This document shows, in pieces, positions 22,864 to 33,800 of a stretch of 64,000 nucleotides of DNA (positions are counted from its first letter, which is position 1; every line of letters starts with the position of its first letter). Origin of the DNA: Pyrobaculum sp. WP30 (GTDB lineage: Archaea > Thermoproteota > Thermoprotei > Thermoproteales > Thermoproteaceae); the NCBI GenBank assembly GCA_001189275.1, contig CP012158.1:186001-250000 (forward strand), in the 5' to 3' direction. Below the pieces are notes generated by a model. It ran no database searches. It was not told the origin of the DNA and saw nothing but the letters and a program-made list of their open reading frames with translations. Made by a program: the position numbers and the translations under genes.

Positions 22864-25701
22864 ATGAGCGAGCTGTCACGCTTCTTTATAGAGCTCGCCG
22901 GGCGGTGGCAGAAGAGGTGGAGAGAGGCTAAGGTCTTTGAGCCCGAGCCGTCGCCGGGGACGCCCAAGTTCTTCATCACGGCCGCATACCCCTACCCCAA
23001 CGGCGCTATCCACATAGGCCACGGCAGGACCTACCTAATCGCCGACGTGTTGGCGCGGTTCCACAGACACTTCGGCCGCAGAGTCTTCTACCCCATGGGC
23101 TTTCACTATACCGGCACGCCTATACTTACAGTAGCTGAAGTCATAGCGGCGGGGGACAAGACGGTGATGGAGGAGTATATGGAGATCTACGGCGTCCCCG
23201 AGGAGGAGATGAAAAAGATGGGCGATCCCCTCTACCTGGCGCGGTACTTCCACCTCCAGTCGAAGAGGGCGATGGAGGCCTTCGGCCTCAGCATAGACTG
23301 GACGCGGGAGTTCACCACCATAGACCCCGAGTACCAGCGCTTCATCCAGTGGCAGTTCGAGAAGCTGAGGAAGAAGGGGCTGGTGGTGAGGGGGAGGCAC
23401 CCGGTGGGGTGGTGCCCCCGGCACTCCATGCCGGTCGGCGCCCATGACACGAAGGACGACAAGGAGCCCGACATCGGCCAGTGGACGCTTATATACTTCG
23501 CCGACGGGGAGGGGCTGACCTTCCCCACGGCCACCCTCCGGCCTGAGACCGCCCCCGGCGTCACCAACCTGTGGATAAACCCAGACGCCGATTACGTAGT
23601 TGCTGAGCTCAACGGGAGGAGGGTGGTGGTGAGCAGAGACGCGGCGTTTCGCCTATCTTTCCAAGGCGAGGTGAAGGTGCTGAGGGAGGCCAGGGGCCGG
23701 GAGTTCGTGGGCAGGTGGGTCCAGAACCCGGTGACCGGCGAGTGGGTCGAGATATATGAAGCGCGCTTCGTGGACCCCAAGGTGGGGACCGGCGTCGTGA
23801 TGTCTGTCCCCGCCCACGCGCCTTACGACTATGCGGCGCTTAGAGACATGGGCTTGGAGCGGCTGATCCCGTTGATAAAAGTGGAGGGATACGGCGAATA
23901 CCCCGCCAAGGAGGTGGTGGAGAGGATGGGCGTCAAGAACCAGACCGACCCCGCCCTCGAAGACGCCACTAAGGAGGTCTACTCCGCCGAGTACAGCCGC
24001 GGCGTGATGCGGGAGGACGTGGCCGACCTAGTCGCCCGCCACCTGCCGGAGCCCGCCAGGTCCATGGTGCGCGCCGTCTTTAAGATGTACTTCGCCGGGA
24101 GGCCCGTCAAAGAGGCGAGGGAGTTCATATCCAAGTGGCTCGTGGAGTCGGGTCTCGGCGGGGTCATGTACGACATAATGAACAAGCCGGTATACTGCCG
24201 TTGCGGCACCGAGATCGTGGTGAAGGTCCTCGAGGACCAGTGGTTCCTGAACTACGGCGACCCAAAGTGGAAGGAGGCGGCCCGTAGGCTGATAGAGGAG
24301 ATGGCCATGGTGCCGAGCGACGCCAAGGCGCACTTCTTGGCCACGGTGGACTGGCTCGACAAGAGGGCCTGCGCCAGGACCCGGGGGCTGGGCACCCCGC
24401 TTCCCTGGAGCCCGGGCTGGGTCGTGGAGAGCCTTAGCGACTCCACCATATACATGGCCTACTACACGGTGATAAAGAAGATAAGGCAGTTCGGCCTCAA
24501 GCCGGAGCAACTGACCGAGGAGTTCTGGGACTTCGTCCTCCTGGGCGTCGGCGACGTCGGGGAGGTGGCGAAGAAGACCGGAGTCTCGCCGGAGGCGCTG
24601 AAGGCGATCAGGGAGGAGTTCGAGTACTGGTACCCCCTGGACTCCAGAAACTCGGGCAAAGACCTAATACCGAACCACCTCACCTTCTTCATATTTAACC
24701 ACGTGGCCATATTCCCCAGTGAGAAGTGGCCGAGGCAGATCGTGGCTAACGGCTGGGTGCTGAGGGAGGGCGAGAAGATGAGCAAGTCAAAGCGGAACGT
24801 CCTCCCGCTGGACAGGGCCGTGGAGATGTACGGCCCGGACCCGCTGAGGGCAACCCTCGTCATTGCCGCCGAGGTGGAGCAGGACCTTGACTTCAGAGAC
24901 GCCGAGGCGCGCCGCAACGCCCAGCAACTCATGGCCATATACGCCCTCGTCCAGAGGATCGCGCAGACGGCGGAGGACCGCGCCCCCAGCTGGCTGGATC
25001 TGTGGCTGGCGTCTGAAGTGGCGCAGATCCTGGAGAGGGTCAAGGAGGCGTACCAAAGGGTTAGGGTGAGGCAGGCCGCCGTGGATGTCTTGTACAACGT
25101 CAAGTCCGCCTTCGACCAGTACCTCTCCATGGTGGAGAGGCCGTCTAAGCTCGCGGTCGAGGCCGCCAAGGCGTGGGTCATCGCCATGGAGCCCATCGCG
25201 CCGCACCTCGCCGAGGAGCTCTGGGCTGTGCTGGGCGGCGGGGGCTTCGCCGCGTCGGCCCCCTGGCCCTCGCTTAAGGCAGACCCCGCGGCCCTCCTGG
25301 CGAAGAGATACGTGGACATGTTGATAGAAGACGTGAAGAAGATACCCGCCTTCGGCCCCGGGACGAGGAAGGTGGCGGTCTACGTGAACCGGCGCTTCGA
25401 GTGGGCTAAGGCCGCGCTCAGCGGCGATATACGCGCCGCGATACAAGCCGGGGCGCCGCCGCAAGCCGCCAAACGCCTCGTGGACCTCCTCAAGTCCCTG
25501 GGGGAGGAGGTCAGGTCGCTGGTGGCGTCTGTGGAGAAGTTCGACGAGCTGGAGGCGCTTACGTCCTACAAGCCCTACTTGGAGAAGGCGCTCGGCGCCT
25601 CCGTAGAGCTGTACGACGCCGAGGACGCCTCAGCCCCCGACCTGGGCGGCAAGAAGAAGGCGGCGCTACCCCTGAAGCCGGGGATATACCTCTCCTCCTA
25701 G
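22864..25701 (+). CDS. leuS: Leucyl-tRNA synthetase
   Basis: The 945-residue class I synthetase is of the archaeal/eukaryal type. It charges tRNA-Leu with leucine and hydrolyses misacylated products in its CP1 domain. The signature HIGHGRT lies near residue 52 in PYPNGAIHIGHGRTYLI, and KMSKSKRN near residue 638. The editing domain is present (TLRPETAPGVTNLWINP), as is the DWLDKRACARTRGLGTPLPW block of archaeal LeuRS. An anticodon-binding helical part and C-terminal extension complete the protein. GTTTTTATAAAG lies about 20-30 bases before the ATG. The end overlaps the convergent reverse gyrase by four bases. Confidence 0.95.
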   Translation: MSELSRFFIELAGRWQKRWREAKVFEPEPSPGTPKFFITAAYPYPNGAIHIGHGRTYLIADVLARFHRHFGRRVFYPMGFHYTGTPILTVAEVIAAGDKTVMEEYMEIYGVPEEEMKKMGDPLYLARYFHLQSKRAMEAFGLSIDWTREFTTIDPEYQRFIQWQFEKLRKKGLVVRGRHPVGWCPRHSMPVGAHDTKDDKEPDIGQWTLIYFADGEGLTFPTATLRPETAPGVTNLWINPDADYVVAELNGRRVVVSRDAAFRLSFQGEVKVLREARGREFVGRWVQNPVTGEWVEIYEARFVDPKVGTGVVMSVPAHAPYDYAALRDMGLERLIPLIKVEGYGEYPAKEVVERMGVKNQTDPALEDATKEVYSAEYSRGVMREDVADLVARHLPEPARSMVRAVFKMYFAGRPVKEAREFISKWLVESGLGGVMYDIMNKPVYCRCGTEIVVKVLEDQWFLNYGDPKWKEAARRLIEEMAMVPSDAKAHFLATVDWLDKRACARTRGLGTPLPWSPGWVVESLSDSTIYMAYYTVIKKIRQFGLKPEQLTEEFWDFVLLGVGDVGEVAKKTGVSPEALKAIREEFEYWYPLDSRNSGKDLIPNHLTFFIFNHVAIFPSEKWPRQIVANGWVLREGEKMSKSKRNVLPLDRAVEMYGPDPLRATLVIAAEVEQDLDFRDAEARRNAQQLMAIYALVQRIAQTAEDRAPSWLDLWLASEVAQILERVKEAYQRVRVRQAAVDVLYNVKSAFDQYLSMVERPSKLAVEAAKAWVIAMEPIAPHLAEELWAVLGGGGFAASAPWPSLKADPAALLAKRYVDMLIEDVKKIPAFGPGTRKVAVYVNRRFEWAKAALSGDIRAAIQAGAPPQAAKRLVDLLKSLGEEVRSLVASVEKFDELEALTSYKPYLEKALGASVELYDAEDASAPDLGGKKKAALPLKPGIYLSS

Positions 25702-28700
25702 CCGGCCTGCGTCAAGTGCGGCAATACCTCCTTCTTGAATTCGTGGAAGAGCTCGTTGAGGACCTCCTCGTAGCTTGCCTTCCCCACCTCTATGGCGTCC
25801 ATGTGTTGTTCTATGAGGCGCGTCCGCTCCTCGGAGACCAACTCGCCGAAGTTGCTCTCAAGGAATCGGTACACCTCGATGCCGCGTTTAGTGGGCACCA
25901 TCAGCTTGTTGCGCCCAGCCACGTAGACGTAGTACCGCCTCGCCAAGACCTGGAGGATCCTGGCGTAGGTGCTGGGCCTGCCGATGCCCCTCTGCCGCAT
26001 CAAGGCGAGGACGTCGGCCTGCGACAGTATCCTCCTGATCACGCGGTACCGCCTCACCACCACGTCAAGGGTGCCGATGGGTAGCTCAGGCTCCACGGGG
26101 ACGAGCTGATAAAGGACCTGGAACCCCTGGCGCTTCACGTTGACCGTCCTCTCAAGCTGGAGGACGTGGCCGTCAATCTCCACGGCGTATCTCGCCACCT
26201 CCACAACGCTGGGCTCCATCTGGCTCGCCATGAACCGCCTAAAGATGAGGTCGTAGAGCTGGTAGTGGCTCCGCGTAGGCCGTATGGCAAGTTGCAACAC
26301 GCCCGCGTTAACCAAGCCCCTCAGCTCCTCCACGTCGATAGGCCTCGTGGGCCTAATGGCCTCATGCGCCCCCTCAGCCGCCTCGCCCCAGGCCCTAGGC
26401 CTAAACGCCTCCTCGCCGAACCTCTTGGCGACGTACTCCCTGGCGATGGCTATGCCTGCGGCGGACACCCGCGTGCTGTCGGTGCGGTGGTATGTTATCA
26501 ACCCGCTTTCGAAAAGATCCTGCGCAAGCCTCATGGCGGAATCCGCAGAGAGGCCCAGCTTATTCACCGCGTCTCTCAGCAACTCGTCCGTGGTGTAGGG
26601 CGGAGGCGGGTTCACAGACCTGTCGACCCTCTCAAGCAGCTTTATGGCCACCCTCTTCTTCTTACGCAGAACCTGCAACACCTCCCCCGGCAACTGGAGC
26701 CTCAGATCCAAGTCGTCCAGCTGGAGGTCCACGTTGTACACCCTGTTTCTGAGAGACTCCTCGTAGGTCTTCACCACCCACCCCAACACCGGGGTCTGGA
26801 CCCTCCCCGCCGAGAGGTTGGGGTTCTGGTACCTACTCTGCAGGATCTTGCTGAGGCCGAAGCCCAGCCATCTGTCCTCCACCCTCCTCACGATCTGGCC
26901 CATAACCAGCGAGTAGTTCACCGCCCTCGGGCTGGCTAAGGCGTTTAGGATGGCCCTCCTCGTCACCTCGTGGAACTCCACCCTCCTGATGTCGGAGACA
27001 TAGGGCCGGAGGCCGAGGTAGAGGTCGAAGGCGATCTTCTCCCCCTCCGAGTCGGGGTCCGTGCCTATGAGAACGGCGTCTACCTCCACGGCGATGTTCC
27101 TAATCGCGGCGAGGACATCCAGCGGCCTGCAGTCGGGAGGCACGTCGGCGTCGTCCACATACACGCCGCCGCGGCACCTCCAGATCTTGTTGTAGACCGG
27201 CACGAAGCCGCCCTCCTTCACAACCACGGCGTACTCCCCCCCGTCGTACCCGTCGTGTTTGAAGCCGCCGAACCAGCGCTCCACCACCTCCCTCTGCCCC
27301 GCGTCCACCCTCTGGAGGGAGGTGGGCAACTCGTATATGTGGCCAAGGGAGGCGGTGACCATCAACACGGCGTCGCCGGTGGACACCTCATATATCGGCA
27401 CCCCATCTGTAATTATGAGGCTGGGCCTCCCGAAGAAGTTGGCTATGGTACGCGCCTTAGTCGGCGACTCCACCACCATGAGAACTGTGCGCAACAGCTC
27501 GACACCCCTCGCCTCCGGCGTCAGCCTCCCCTCCACTATATCCCTAATAACCTTCCTATCTCTATCCACCTCCGCCAGCACCGCGCCGAGATCCACCTCG
27601 TTTATGTGCCTAAACTCAGCCTCGTCGAACCTAAGCTTCAGCTCCCTCTGCAGGGCGTAGAAAACCTTCCTGTCATCCACCACCACCACGCTGAGGCCCT
27701 TGGACAAGCCGCCGGCATATAGGCGGGACGTCCTCCCGCTCCCCTGTATGTAGGTGGTCACGTCCGGCACAAGGACGTACAGCTCGCCATCTATGTAGGC
27801 CAACTTGACCTCCGTGGCGGACTCAACAGCCCTCTTCACCTCCTCCAGTTGCAGAAGCCCACCCACAAACTCCACAGCAGACCTCACCACCTCCACCGCG
27901 TGTCTATCGAAGCTGGACAGCTCCGCCCCCTCCATGGACTTCTTAAGGGCCGCCTGGACGCTGAGGGCGTAGGGCGCGAGGCGCTTCAGCTGGCCAATAA
28001 GCCTATCCGCCTTATACCGCAGGTCGCCCGCCAGGACGGATCGGACGTTGTAGAGGAAGGTGAGGTAAGCCGGTATGGAGAACTCCTCAATCCTAACCCT
28101 AAACCGGAACTTAGGCACCCCCACAAACACCACGTACCTAATCACATGCGGCAGATCTATCCCCCTCACAAGCGCCGACCTCGCCGAGGCGAGCCCCACC
28201 AACACCGCCACCTCCCCCCTCTCAAAGGCCTCAAGCACCCCCCTCCGCGGCCTGAAGAAATGCTCCACGGCCAAGCCCGCCTCCTTCGCCCTCTCCACGA
28301 TAGACGCGCCGAGGTCCCTGTCCTGCACATACACGATCCCCCCGGGGCCGAGCCTCCTGAGGAGCTCCACCACCTGCGCCGCCACGTCTTGCGAAGCCTC
28401 AACGTAGAGATCCACCACGTTGCGCAGCCCCTCCGCCCTACCCCCAACGTCGAAGCCCAAGATCTCCCTAAAGAGTAGCAGACGCGTGGTCCTCCTCGCC
28501 TTGGCCAAGGCCCCCGAGGCCACAAACACCCCCAGTCTAAGCCCCCGCACTGCCTCCTGAAGCCTAGACCTGAGGGAGGAGACCTCCTGCGAAAGCCGCT
28601 CAACCTCCTTCAAATCCCCCGCCACCTCCGCCTTCCTCAACTGCCTCGCCAGATTTATCACCTCAAGCGCCATCCCCAGCACCTCCTCAGAAACCCCCAT

Positions 28701-29390
28701 AAGCCTCAAGATCCTCTCTATGTTCTTGCTGGTAGCCCTCAACATGCTGTCCACGTCGTCAGCAGCCACGAAGTCGAACTTGTACCTGCTCAACAACCCG
28801 AAGTACTTAGGCAAGAAGGCCGAGGTCACGATCAACACGTCGAAATCCCCCCTCTCCACAGCCTCCAGCACCCCCCTCTTCTCCCCCTCCCCCAGCAGGG
28901 AGTGGTAAGCCAGCGCCCTAAGCGACACCCCCGCCCTCTCCGCATAGGCCACAAGCCTCCTGTGGGCCTGATGCGCAAGCGCGGAGGTGGGGAATATCAG
29001 CAGAACCCTCCCACCCCGCCGGGCGAAATGCAGAGCCGACACCAACACGAAGGTGGTCTTCCCCGACCCGGTAGGCGCCACAACGGCGAAGCTCTTCCCC
29101 CTCACAAGACGCCTCGCCCACAGCCTCTGCGCCCCCCACATCTCGTACCCAACCACCCCCCTAAAGAAGGCAGAAAACTCCTCATACGCCCTAAGGTACT
29201 CCCCAACCCACGCCATACCCCTCAACGCCCTCCTCCGCCTCAACGCCTCCACCACCTCGGCCACAGCCCTCGCCCTGACCTCCCTAGGCAGACACTCCCG
29301 GCAGGGGAGCCCAGCCGCCAGGCGATCCGACGTGATAGGCCCCCCGCAGTTGGGGCAACTATGGAGATACACCACCAGAGGCAACTCCAC
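25698..29390 (-). CDS. rgy: Reverse gyrase
   Basis: This enzyme of about 1,230 residues, the hallmark of hyperthermophiles, introduces positive supercoils. In order: an N-terminal zinc ribbon (CPNCGG...CREC), a SF2 helicase half with Walker A APTGSGKTTFV and the DEAD-equivalent AADDVD, a latch region, then a topoisomerase I half. The latter has the Toprim motif VVESPTKARTIANFFG, the acidic IGTDPDSEGEKIAF, and the catalytic tyrosine in GLITYHRTDSTRV. I prefer the GTG at 29390, which lies 26 bases after ACCTTTTTATTGG; a TTG at 29411 is possible but would overlap that box. Transcribed alone. Confidence 0.93.
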   Translation of the reverse strand: MELPLVVYLHSCPNCGGPITSDRLAAGLPCRECLPREVRARAVAEVVEALRRRRALRGMAWVGEYLRAYEEFSAFFRGVVGYEMWGAQRLWARRLVRGKSFAVVAPTGSGKTTFVLVSALHFARRGGRVLLIFPTSALAHQAHRRLVAYAERAGVSLRALAYHSLLGEGEKRGVLEAVERGDFDVLIVTSAFLPKYFGLLSRYKFDFVAADDVDSMLRATSKNIERILRLMGVSEEVLGMALEVINLARQLRKAEVAGDLKEVERLSQEVSSLRSRLQEAVRGLRLGVFVASGALAKARRTTRLLLFREILGFDVGGRAEGLRNVVDLYVEASQDVAAQVVELLRRLGPGGIVYVQDRDLGASIVERAKEAGLAVEHFFRPRRGVLEAFERGEVAVLVGLASARSALVRGIDLPHVIRYVVFVGVPKFRFRVRIEEFSIPAYLTFLYNVRSVLAGDLRYKADRLIGQLKRLAPYALSVQAALKKSMEGAELSSFDRHAVEVVRSAVEFVGGLLQLEEVKRAVESATEVKLAYIDGELYVLVPDVTTYIQGSGRTSRLYAGGLSKGLSVVVVDDRKVFYALQRELKLRFDEAEFRHINEVDLGAVLAEVDRDRKVIRDIVEGRLTPEARGVELLRTVLMVVESPTKARTIANFFGRPSLIITDGVPIYEVSTGDAVLMVTASLGHIYELPTSLQRVDAGQREVVERWFGGFKHDGYDGGEYAVVVKEGGFVPVYNKIWRCRGGVYVDDADVPPDCRPLDVLAAIRNIAVEVDAVLIGTDPDSEGEKIAFDLYLGLRPYVSDIRRVEFHEVTRRAILNALASPRAVNYSLVMGQIVRRVEDRWLGFGLSKILQSRYQNPNLSAGRVQTPVLGWVVKTYEESLRNRVYNVDLQLDDLDLRLQLPGEVLQVLRKKKRVAIKLLERVDRSVNPPPPYTTDELLRDAVNKLGLSADSAMRLAQDLFESGLITYHRTDSTRVSAAGIAIAREYVAKRFGEEAFRPRAWGEAAEGAHEAIRPTRPIDVEELRGLVNAGVLQLAIRPTRSHYQLYDLIFRRFMASQMEPSVVEVARYAVEIDGHVLQLERTVNVKRQGFQVLYQLVPVEPELPIGTLDVVVRRYRVIRRILSQADVLALMRQRGIGRPSTYARILQVLARRYYVYVAGRNKLMVPTKRGIEVYRFLESNFGELVSEERTRLIEQHMDAIEVGKASYEEVLNELFHEFKKEVLPHLTQAG

Positions 29391-29515
29391 GCCACGCGGA
29401 GACACATCCAATAAAAAGGTTTACTTTTCAGCAAGACACGCCGCGGTGATACAAGAAGAATAGCCCTGGGCCGAGGCGGCCAGACAAATTTATATAGATG
29501 TGCCCCACGACGCAG

Positions 29516-29908
29516 ATGGAAAAAATAACAGAATGGGTAGACGCCTTCAACAAAATCGCCCGCAACGAAAACAACTTCCACAGCTTCTACATCTACAAAA
29601 CCGGCGAGGACATCCAGGCAACCCTCACCCTCGAGGAGGTCGCCCCGGTGGAGCAGTGCAGAGGAGGCTCCTTCGCCGCCGCCACAGTCGCCATGCAGGG
29701 CGGCAAGGCGACGCTGGAAATGACAACAGGGACGTACAAGAAGTGCCCCACAGCCACGGGCTACGCCGCCGACTACACAAAGACAGCCGCCGAAAGACTC
29801 GACCTAGGCGACGACCCCGAACTCCTCAACTACGTAAAATCCATAAAAAACGAAGGCGACTTCATCGCCCTACTGGAGGCGGTGATCCAAGCCGCCGCTA
29901 GCCAATAA
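29516..29908 (+). CDS. Conserved-looking small protein of unknown function
   Basis: The 130-residue soluble protein begins MEKITEWVDAFNKIARNENN. It contains beta-strand-like segments (HSFYIYKTGEDIQATLTLEE, KATLEMTTGTY) and two cysteines (CRGG, KKCPT), and ends in a helix FIALLEAVIQAA. I recognise no family. The ATG at 29516 follows AAATTTATATAG by about 20-30 bases, supporting this start over a GTG or ATG a few codons upstream. It diverges from reverse gyrase and overlaps the convergent macrodomain gene by 11 bases. Confidence 0.6.
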   Translation: MEKITEWVDAFNKIARNENNFHSFYIYKTGEDIQATLTLEEVAPVEQCRGGSFAAATVAMQGGKATLEMTTGTYKKCPTATGYAADYTKTAAERLDLGDDPELLNYVKSIKNEGDFIALLEAVIQAAASQ

Positions 29909-30437
29909 ACACCTTTTTAAAAACCTCCACAAACTTGTTATACGCCTCGTCGCCATAAAGTACCACGAGGACCCTCCTCACGCTCCTCAGCCGCGGCGCC
30001 AAGTCCCTAAAAACCGCCGCCATCTCAAAAGCCACCGCGTCAAACGGACACCCAAACACCCCCGTGCTAATCGCCGGAAACGCAACAGAGGAAAGCCCCA
30101 GCTCCTCCGCCTTAAGAAGCGCGTTCCTCACAGCCTCCCCCACCTTCTCCACCGGCTCCACCCCACACCGCGGCCCCACCGCGTGGATCACATACCTCGC
30201 CCTAAGCCGCCCCGCCGAAGTCACCGCCACACCCCCCACAGGAACAGGCCCAAACCGCCTAACCCACTCCCTACTCTCCTCCTGAATCACCCAGCCACCC
30301 CTCCTCACGATAGCCCCAGCCACCCCACCCCCGTGCTCAAGATACGAATTGGCGGCGTTGACTACGGCATCAGCCTCCACCTCCGTGATATCCCCCTTAA
30401 GAAGCACAACAGAAACCTCCCCCACCCGAAACTCCAT
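29898..30437 (-). CDS. Macrodomain (ADP-ribose-binding) protein
   Basis: The 179-residue protein is a complete macrodomain. LLKGDITEVEADAVVNAANS is the defining N-terminal block, with the Asp and Asn that contact ADP-ribose. LEHGGGVAGAIVRRGG is the glycine-rich loop, followed by TSAGRLRARYVIHAVGP and FPAISTGVFGCPFD. Such proteins hydrolyse ADP-ribosyl esters or O-acetyl-ADP-ribose. GTTTATAAGTG lies about 20-28 bases before the ATG at 30437. Nothing in the neighbourhood points to a specific partner, although the CRISPR leader starts about 140 bases upstream. Confidence 0.9.
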   Translation of the reverse strand: MEFRVGEVSVVLLKGDITEVEADAVVNAANSYLEHGGGVAGAIVRRGGWVIQEESREWVRRFGPVPVGGVAVTSAGRLRARYVIHAVGPRCGVEPVEKVGEAVRNALLKAEELGLSSVAFPAISTGVFGCPFDAVAFEMAAVFRDLAPRLRSVRRVLVVLYGDEAYNKFVEVFKKVFIG

Positions 30438-30578
30438 ACAAACACCACAGCCCACACTTATAAACATACCCCGCCGACAAACCAGCCACCACCCCCAACC
30501 AACCCCCACGCCCAGCCCCCAGCAACACGCAGACGCAGAGAACACGCCACCACGCACCACTATAGGCTATATAAACTA

Positions 30579-30869
30579 CGGCGTTTTTAAAACGTCGTGC
30601 AACATGCGCTTTACATCTGTTAAAGCGTTCAGCTGTTTCGGCGGGTTAAGTATGTAAAGCGTAGATCCAATTTATAAAACGTCGTGCAACTTCTCGGCAG
30701 ACGCCGACGCCGAGGAGAAAAACACGCAAATACACACACCACCACCCCCCACACACCAACACAAAAAACAAAACCAAAACAACCACAGCCAACAAGCCCC
30801 CGTAAGAAACCCACACACCACCACCAACAAAACTTAAAAACCCACAAAAACCAACAAAAAGAACCCCCA
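30579..30869 (+). promoter_or_regulatory. Leader of CRISPR array 1
   Basis: The 291 bases immediately before the first repeat differ at a single position (30858, A versus C) from the leader of array 2. A TATA-like box (CTATATAAAC) lies just upstream at about 30568, and a second (AATTTATAAAACG) inside at about 30669. AAAACGTCGTGCAAC occurs twice. An inverted repeat CGCTTTA...TAAAGCG occurs near 30610, with a third TAAAGCG copy near 30655. The distal half is A/C-rich. Leaders promote transcription and polarised spacer insertion; the repeated motifs are candidate protein-binding sites for Cas adaptation or regulator proteins. Confidence 0.9.
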
Positions 30870-33800
30870 GCATCTCAAATAGAGAATTGAAAGTTCTTGA
30901 GATTCTAGAGTGGAACTTAGGCTTAGTCAGGCCCTGCATCTCAAATAGAGAATTGAAAGTCTGCCCTTACGGCGTCAGCCGCCGCCGCCGCGGTGGCCAC
31001 GGGCATCTCAAATAGAGAATTGAAAGACGCGTCAAGTAGAGCCCCAGGGCAAGCACGTAGAAACCCAGATCGCATCTCAAATAGAGAATTGAAAGCTCGA
31101 CCAGGTGGTAGGCTACATCAACGGCCTAGCTAGGCTTGGGCATCTCAAATAGAGAATTGAAAGTTGCGGAATGCGTCGAGGAGGTTCTCCGCGGATATGA
31201 ACGCGCATCTCAAATAGAGAATTGAAAGGATTAGACATATTTCAAGAACCATGCAACGCGTCGGTCGTGCTGGCATCTCAAATAGAGAATTGAAAGGGTC
31301 TTCCTTGTCCACCACGTCTGCAGATGTGGAGAAGGTGCATCTCAAATAGAGAATTGAAAGTACATGGCATTTGGCCCAGATCCAGACTACATGGTATCCG
31401 GCATCTCAAATAGAGAATTGAAAGCGTCTTTGCCCCAGGCCCAGGCGGCCTAGGCGGCGGCGACCGCGCATCTCAAATAGAGAATTGAAAGCGCTGAACC
31501 CCGTCACGTTGAATTCTTTGTCTAGAGTTACCGCATCTCAAATAGAGAATTGAAAGTGTAAAGAGGAGGTGAGGGTTTCCGTCGTGAGGGTGCGCCGCAT
31601 CTCAAATAGAGAATTGAAAGATTACAGTCATCAACTTCACACGCATGCGAAATACCATGTGCATCTCAAATAGAGAATTGAAAGCCTAGCTCTTTAACGG
31701 AGTCCAGGGGTCATGTGGCAAATGTGCATCTCAAATAGAGAATTGAAAGTGCGGATGTTGCCGAGGAACTGTTGCGGCGCGAAGAAGCTGGCATCTCAAA
31801 TAGAGAATTGAAAGCCCTCGTTTCCGATGACCCGCCCGACTCCGATGAGGGCGGTGAGGCAGTTCGTGCATCTCAAATAGAGAATTGAAAGTTCATAGCG
31901 GCCACACAGGCGATCATAAACGAGGCCTTTGGCCCCCTGCATCTCAAATAGAGAATTGAAAGGCATCTTTACGGCGTCTTTACGCGCCACGCGATCAGCC
32001 TGTGGGCATCTCAAATAGAGAATTGAAAGGAGGCCCTTGACCACTACTGGTGGCGTGCCGTGCCTCTAATCAGCATCTCAAATAGAGAATTGAAAGGACG
32101 TTAAGCGCGCTACACAGCGCAGAAGTGGCGATGCACCCGCATCTCAAATAGAGAATTGAAAGGCATAATATTGTAGCTATGGTGCGCCGCAAAGAGTCCG
32201 AAAAGGCGCATCTCAAATAGAGAATTGAAAGCCTCCGCATGCTGGAGCGGGAGGGGGCCGTGCGGAGGCGCGCATCTCAAATAGAGAATTGAAAGGCTAT
32301 AGGAAACGAGCCGAGGGCAGACGAGGGGGAGTTGCGCATCTCAAATAGAGAATTGAAAGTGTAAAATTTAGGGGGTTCTCCCCCCGCCCTGATTTCGCGC
32401 ATCTCAAATAGAGAATTGAAAGTCATATGTCGATAATATGCGTTGCGTAACACCGGAGTATTTTGCATCTCAAATAGAGAATTGAAAGAAGGGCCTCCTC
32501 CGCCGCCCAGACGTATCTGTCCTCGTCCACGCATCTCAAATAGAGAATTGAAAGCTCGGCGCTGTACAGGGCTGTGGGGCTTTGGCAGGAGGAGCCGCAT
32601 CTCAAATAGAGAATTGAAAGACGAGTTGCGGCGTTGTGCCGTGTGTAAGATCGATACGTTTGCATCTCAAATAGAGAATTGAAAGAACGACGTGATAGTC
32701 GTTGCGACGCTAAGGGCGCCACAGACATCTCAAATAGAGAATTGAAAGATACGAAAACGTCGCACGAGCTTCAGGGAGGGGGTAGGGGGCATCTCAAATA
32801 GAGAATTGAAAGCTTTCCGTCTCTCAGCACAACGTGATCTGCCAACTTCTCCAGGAAGCGATCTGCATCTCAAATAGAGAATTGAAAGCTCAGCCTGCCC
32901 CACCGTCCACCGCCCCCCCACCGCCGCCTGTGCATCTCAAATAGAGAATTGAAAGAGCGGTGCTGTTAGCCACACACGTCTGCCCTACAGGTATCTGCGG
33001 CATCTCAAATAGAGAATTGAAAGCGCGTTCAGCACCTGCCTGAACCTCATGCCGTAGGGCCCGCATCTCAAATAGAGAATTGAAAGCCTGCCGCCCCTGT
33101 CTGTCCCGAAGTTGCAGTACACGCATCTCAAATAGAGAATTGAAAGAAAGTGTTCACTAGATACGGAGGGGCTGTGTGGCAGTACATGGCATCTCAAATA
33201 GAGAATTGAAAGATTGTTGTCGTTGCAGTGATGCCAGCAGAGGGGGTATGAGCGGTGCATCTCAAATAGAGAATTGAAAGGCTCAGCGCCTTGAGACAGC
33301 AGGCGCTGGTGAGGGGGCAGAGGGGGGCATCTCAAATAGAGAATTGAAAGCGCCAAAAACGCCGCAGTCGCCAGGGAGCGCCTCGACGGCATCTCAAATA
33401 GAGAATTGAAAGTCCACCTCCGTCTCAGGTGGCTTGAACTCCGGCTCTTTCGCATCTCAAATAGAGAATTGAAAGAGGCCACTGCGTCGCCTCGTTGTTA
33501 ACTCTCCACACGGTAGATGCGGCATCTCAAATAGAGAATTGAAAGAGTCATAAACCACGACGCCCAGCCGCCGCGGCGGCAGGCGCATCTCAAATAGAGA
33601 ATTGAAAGCGTGCCGTGGTTTCCAGACCTGCTGAACTCCTTACGCGTCGGGCATCTCAAATAGAGAATTGAAAGTAGCCCACACCCTCACGTAGACGTAG
33701 CCTTGCTGTATGGCATCTCAAATAGAGAATTGAAAGACTGCCATGTGGTTCGCGTAGTAGAGCTCCGAGTTCGCGCATCTCAAATAGAGAATTGAAAGGG

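Noticed and set aside
30629-30939. Trp/Val-rich open frames on the minus strand of the CRISPR leader, with an identical copy at 42265
   Set aside because: They arise from the A/C-rich leader read backwards. The identity reflects leader duplication, and there is no start context or family.
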